Below, piece after piece: positions 5,934 to 8,288 of a stretch of 8,288 nt of DNA. The stretch covers positions 1 through 8,288 of the forward strand of contig JANRKT010000367.1 of NCBI GenBank assembly GCA_033763355.1. Reading direction: 5' to 3'. Made by a program: the position numbers and the translations under genes. The DNA is from JANRKT01 sp033763355 (GTDB lineage: Bacteria > Bacteroidota > Bacteroidia > Chitinophagales > Chitinophagaceae). The notes under the pieces were generated by a model. The model did no database searches. It was not told the DNA's origin and saw only the letters and a list, made by a program, of their open reading frames with translations. Positions within the stretch are counted from its first letter, which is position 1; the number at the start of each line of letters is the position of its first letter.

Positions 5934-6470
5934 ATGGACGTTATACAGGTTCATGATAAAAAATTCAGGCCATACATAGGGGCTGATGAAATTGCGAAAG
6001 AGATAAAAAGACTGGCTGCTTCACTGAATACAGACTACGCTGATAAAAAGCCGCTTTTCATCGCCATACTGAATGGTTCTTTCATGTTTGCTTCTGACCT
6101 GTTTAAAGAGATCAGCATACCTGCTGAAATTTGTTTTATCAAACTCGCTTCTTATAAAGGCACCAAATCGTCAGGACAGGTAATTACTTCAATTGGCCTT
6201 GATACCGATATTTATGAAAGGCATGTGGTGATACTGGAAGATATTATTGATACAGGCAAAACCCTTAATGAGTTTTTGCCGCAGTTGCAGCACCAGCATC
6301 CGAAATCGCTTAAGATATGTGCACTGCTGCATAAGCCCGAAGCAATGAAATTTCCGGTTACCATAAACTATCTCGGGTTTACCATACCCGATAAGTTTGT
6401 AGTAGGATACGGGCTTGATTACAACGGGCTGGGCCGCAACATTGGGCACCTGTATCAACTGGTAGATTAA
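5934..6470 (+). CDS. hpt: Hypoxanthine phosphoribosyltransferase
   Basis: The 178-residue cytoplasmic enzyme salvages hypoxanthine (and usually guanine), joining it to PRPP to form IMP (or GMP) plus pyrophosphate. The PRPP-binding signature VVILEDIIDTGKT is at residues 98-110, with the paired acids Glu102-Asp103 and the catalytic-base candidate Asp106. The pyrophosphate loop LNGSF is at 46-50, SYKGTKSSG (73-81) forms the flexible loop, and PDKFVVGYGLDYN (152-164) is the base-recognition end. Length is normal for bacterial Hpt. The ATG follows the previous stop with no spacing, so translation probably depends on the upstream gene (coupling). Pairing with a wall hydrolase is not an obvious functional link; co-expression is the safer reading. 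No conventional terminator hairpin directly follows the stop. Confidence 0.95.
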   Translation: MDVIQVHDKKFRPYIGADEIAKEIKRLAASLNTDYADKKPLFIAILNGSFMFASDLFKEISIPAEICFIKLASYKGTKSSGQVITSIGLDTDIYERHVVILEDIIDTGKTLNEFLPQLQHQHPKSLKICALLHKPEAMKFPVTINYLGFTIPDKFVVGYGLDYNGLGRNIGHLYQLVD

Positions 6471-6581
6471 TGATTAAAACCTGAAAAGTTTGATTGTTAA
6501 TTTAAGATTGTAGTTAAGTGTTGGGACCTGTCAGCTTTATAAAACACAGAGAAGAATTTATATACATCAAATACAATCCTT

Positions 6582-8288
6582 GTGGGAAGAATAATCCTTG
6601 CAGGATTTTTTACTTGCTTTTGCCTGTCATTGTCAGGGCAGTACTATATCCGGGGAGAAGTTAAAGATGAAAAGAGCAACCCCCTTCAGAATGTAAGGAT
6701 CATCCTCCATTCTTCCGGATTACCGTATGCCAGTGGCACAGGCGGCGCATTTGGCATACTTACTTCAAGGGATACAGACAGCCTTACCTTCAGCCTTGAC
6801 GGTTTTGAGCCTGTATCATTAAAAACACGTTCCGCACAATACCTCAGCATTACCATGCGTATGCTGCCTTTTACTGCAAGCCTGCAGCGCCAGTCGCTTT
6901 TATCTTTTACAAAAGACTTACAACAGCTTACCAATAAAACATGGGTGGCGGGGGATGAGACCTACAGCACATTAATTGAAAATGATTTTATAAAATGTGA
7001 CAGATACCCGCAAACTTCTTTGGTGATGAATGTGGACAGGGCATCTTACAGCAATGTGCGGCGTTTCCTGAACATGGAAAGCAAAGTGCCGCCCAATGCG
7101 GTTAGAATTGAAGAGATGCTGAACTATTTTAATTTCAATTATACCCGCCCCCCGCCCGACAGCAACTTTCTCATCAGTTCACAGCTTACTTCCTGCCCGT
7201 GGAATGCTGAGAACCAGTTGTTGTTCCTGCATGTAAACTGTAAAAAGCTCAACCTTGATAATGTGCCTCCAAGTAATCTTGTTTTTTTAATTGATGTATC
7301 CGGTTCCATGGACATGCCCAACCGTTTGCCTTTGCTTAAAGGCGCTTTCAGGAAACTGGTTGAGAACCTCCGTCCGCTGGATACGGTTTCTATTGTGGTG
7401 TATGGTGGCGTGGTGGGCGTAATGCTGCAGCCTACAAGCGGTGCCAACAAAGAAAAAATCCTGCAGGCTATTGAAGAATTGCACCCGGGGGGATTTACAC
7501 CGGGTGAAGCAGGTATACGCCAGGCTTACAGGCTAGCACAAAGCCAGTTTATAAAAAATGGCAACAACCGCGTAATACTTGCAACAGATGGGGATTTTAA
7601 TGTGGGGCAGACCAACGAGAAAGACCTTGAAGAACTCATCATGCAGCAAAAGCAAACAGGTATTTACCTTACCTGTCTTGGTGTGGGGATGGGCAATTAT
7701 AAAGACTCTAAAATTGAAATACTTGCTAAAAAAGGCAATGGCAATTTTGCCTATATAGATAATGAACAGGAAGGGGAGAAGATACTGGTTAAAGAACTTA
7801 CACAAACCCTGTTTGCAGTTGCAGATGATGTTTACATGAATATCCGCTTCAACCCTTTGCTGGTAAAAGAATACCGCCTGATTGGTTTTGATAACAAGCG
7901 GAGCGCTTTGTACGACAGCTCTCTTACGCTGGAGGGCGGTGAAGTGGGATCTGGCCATTCGCTGATGGCCATTGTTGAAATACAACCTACCGGCGGCAAT
8001 ATTGCTGCAGCCCAGGGCGGCATGCCTGACGAAGAAATTGCCGCTGTAAGCCTGCATTATCGCCTTCCGGAAAAAAAAGACAACCATTATCACCATTACC
8101 GATGCCCTTTCAATTATGAGGAGTTTCACCACACACAGTCATATCTGCGTTTTGCCGGTTCGGTAGCACTCTTTGGTTCTATGCTGCGCGGCTCAAAACA
8201 TGTAAAAGCCGCAAGGTGGGATGATGTGCTCAGCATGACCAAAGAATCAATGGACGAAACCAACCCGCTGCACAAAGAATTTTACGAA
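6582..8288 (+). CDS. YfbK-like VWA-domain protein, 3' end outside the window
   Basis: The frame is open from 6543 to the window end, giving 569 residues from the GTG at 6582 with no stop. No ATG lies upstream in frame. The GTG yields a complete signal peptide (MGRIILAG, hydrophobic to about 18, then SGQYY), so it is the preferred start. A carboxypeptidase-regulatory-like beta domain covers about 23-95 (IRGEVKDEKSNPLQNVRI). The YfbK-type N-terminal region follows (VDRASYSNVRRFL at 151-163; VRIEEMLNYF; SCPWNAENQLL). The VWA domain starts at V234: its MIDAS metal site is Asp238-x-Ser240-x-Ser242, Thr306 in GGFTPGEAGI, and Asp336 in ATDGDFN. All are intact, so metal-dependent ligand binding is plausible. 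The start of the DUF3520-type C-terminal region is present and then cut by the edge. The product is exported; its partner and role are unknown. Confidence 0.88.
   Translation, partial: MGRIILAGFFTCFCLSLSGQYYIRGEVKDEKSNPLQNVRIILHSSGLPYASGTGGAFGILTSRDTDSLTFSLDGFEPVSLKTRSAQYLSITMRMLPFTASLQRQSLLSFTKDLQQLTNKTWVAGDETYSTLIENDFIKCDRYPQTSLVMNVDRASYSNVRRFLNMESKVPPNAVRIEEMLNYFNFNYTRPPPDSNFLISSQLTSCPWNAENQLLFLHVNCKKLNLDNVPPSNLVFLIDVSGSMDMPNRLPLLKGAFRKLVENLRPLDTVSIVVYGGVVGVMLQPTSGANKEKILQAIEELHPGGFTPGEAGIRQAYRLAQSQFIKNGNNRVILATDGDFNVGQTNEKDLEELIMQQKQTGIYLTCLGVGMGNYKDSKIEILAKKGNGNFAYIDNEQEGEKILVKELTQTLFAVADDVYMNIRFNPLLVKEYRLIGFDNKRSALYDSSLTLEGGEVGSGHSLMAIVEIQPTGGNIAAAQGGMPDEEIAAVSLHYRLPEKKDNHYHHYRCPFNYEEFHHTQSYLRFAGSVALFGSMLRGSKHVKAARWDDVLSMTKESMDETNPLHKEFYE
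6593..6611 (+). terminator. Terminator-like hairpin inside the start of the VWA gene
   Basis: AATCCT (6593-6598) and AGGATT (6602-6607) pair around TGC and are followed by TTTT. The arrangement looks like a small intrinsic terminator of the hpt transcript, yet it falls within codons 4-10 of the VWA gene if that gene starts at 6582. It might be a readthrough or attenuation point, or chance. The gap 6471-6581 contains no gene, no ATG-initiated frame of useful length, and no exact TAnnTTTG box. Confidence 0.35.

Larger units (their letters stand above)
3979..6470 (+). other. Probable operon: O-methyltransferase, glucosaminidase, hpt
   Basis: Three same-strand genes are separated by 14 and 0 bp, with a terminator-like hairpin before the first and a promoter-like box at 3955-3962. 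The VWA gene comes 111 bp later and may be a separate unit. The grouping is inferred from spacing. Confidence 0.7.

Noticed and set aside
6470..6484. ATG overlapping the hpt stop (TAATG)
   Set aside because: It encodes only MIKT before a stop and cannot lead into the VWA frame.
6582..6650. Possible lipoprotein signal in the VWA protein
   Set aside because: The two Cys in FFTCFC are not preceded by a lipobox (L-[AS]-[GA]-C type) and lie inside the hydrophobic core; a signal peptidase I site near SGQ is more likely.
7533..8132. 199-residue open frame on the minus strand
   Set aside because: It lies wholly inside the plus-strand VWA gene, whose domain motifs are intact. The minus-strand product is Phe/Ile/Cys-rich with no recognisable motif, as expected of an antisense shadow.

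Overview
The window looks like chromosomal DNA from a Bacteroidota bacterium, most likely of the Chitinophagaceae type. This rests on gene content and style: a small outer-membrane-type protein, a sodium:solute symporter, a glucosaminidase with LysM repeats, a YfbK-type von Willebrand factor A (VWA) protein carrying a carboxypeptidase-regulatory-like N-terminal domain, secretion signals ending in AQ or similar, few purine-rich ribosome binding sites, and a TAnnTTTG-type promoter. The assignment comes from reading proteins by eye, not from a database search.

Layout. Bases 1-136 are AT-rich with no gene. A secreted, probably outer-membrane beta-barrel protein (137-751, +) converges on a LOG-family nucleotide phosphoribohydrolase-like gene (789-1340, -). 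An 81-bp divergent spacer separates that gene from a 504-residue sodium:solute symporter (1422-2936, +), which is followed by a good intrinsic terminator. The 264-bp spacer 2937-3200 contains the most unusual structure here: a compact nested palindrome of about 116 bp (3041-3156), with outer inverted repeats around two related GC-rich hairpins, resembling a MITE or a REP/BIME element. A second, longer LOG-family gene follows (3201-3896, +), with a terminator-like hairpin behind it.

A promoter-like TACATTTG motif then precedes a tight three-gene cluster: a class I SAM-dependent O-methyltransferase (3979-4617, TTG start), a secreted glucosaminidase with three LysM repeats (4632-5933), and hypoxanthine phosphoribosyltransferase (5934-6470). 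Gaps are 14 bp and 0 bp, so one transcript is likely. After 111 bp without a gene, a YfbK-like VWA protein starts at a GTG (6582) and runs off the right edge.

Functionally these are mostly housekeeping and envelope genes: purine salvage (HPRT, possibly supplied with bases by LOG-type hydrolases), peptidoglycan remodelling, sodium-coupled uptake and an envelope VWA protein. I see no phage, CRISPR, rRNA, tRNA or defence locus. I did not find a convincing new multi-gene system; the intergenic palindromic element is the best candidate for something undescribed.
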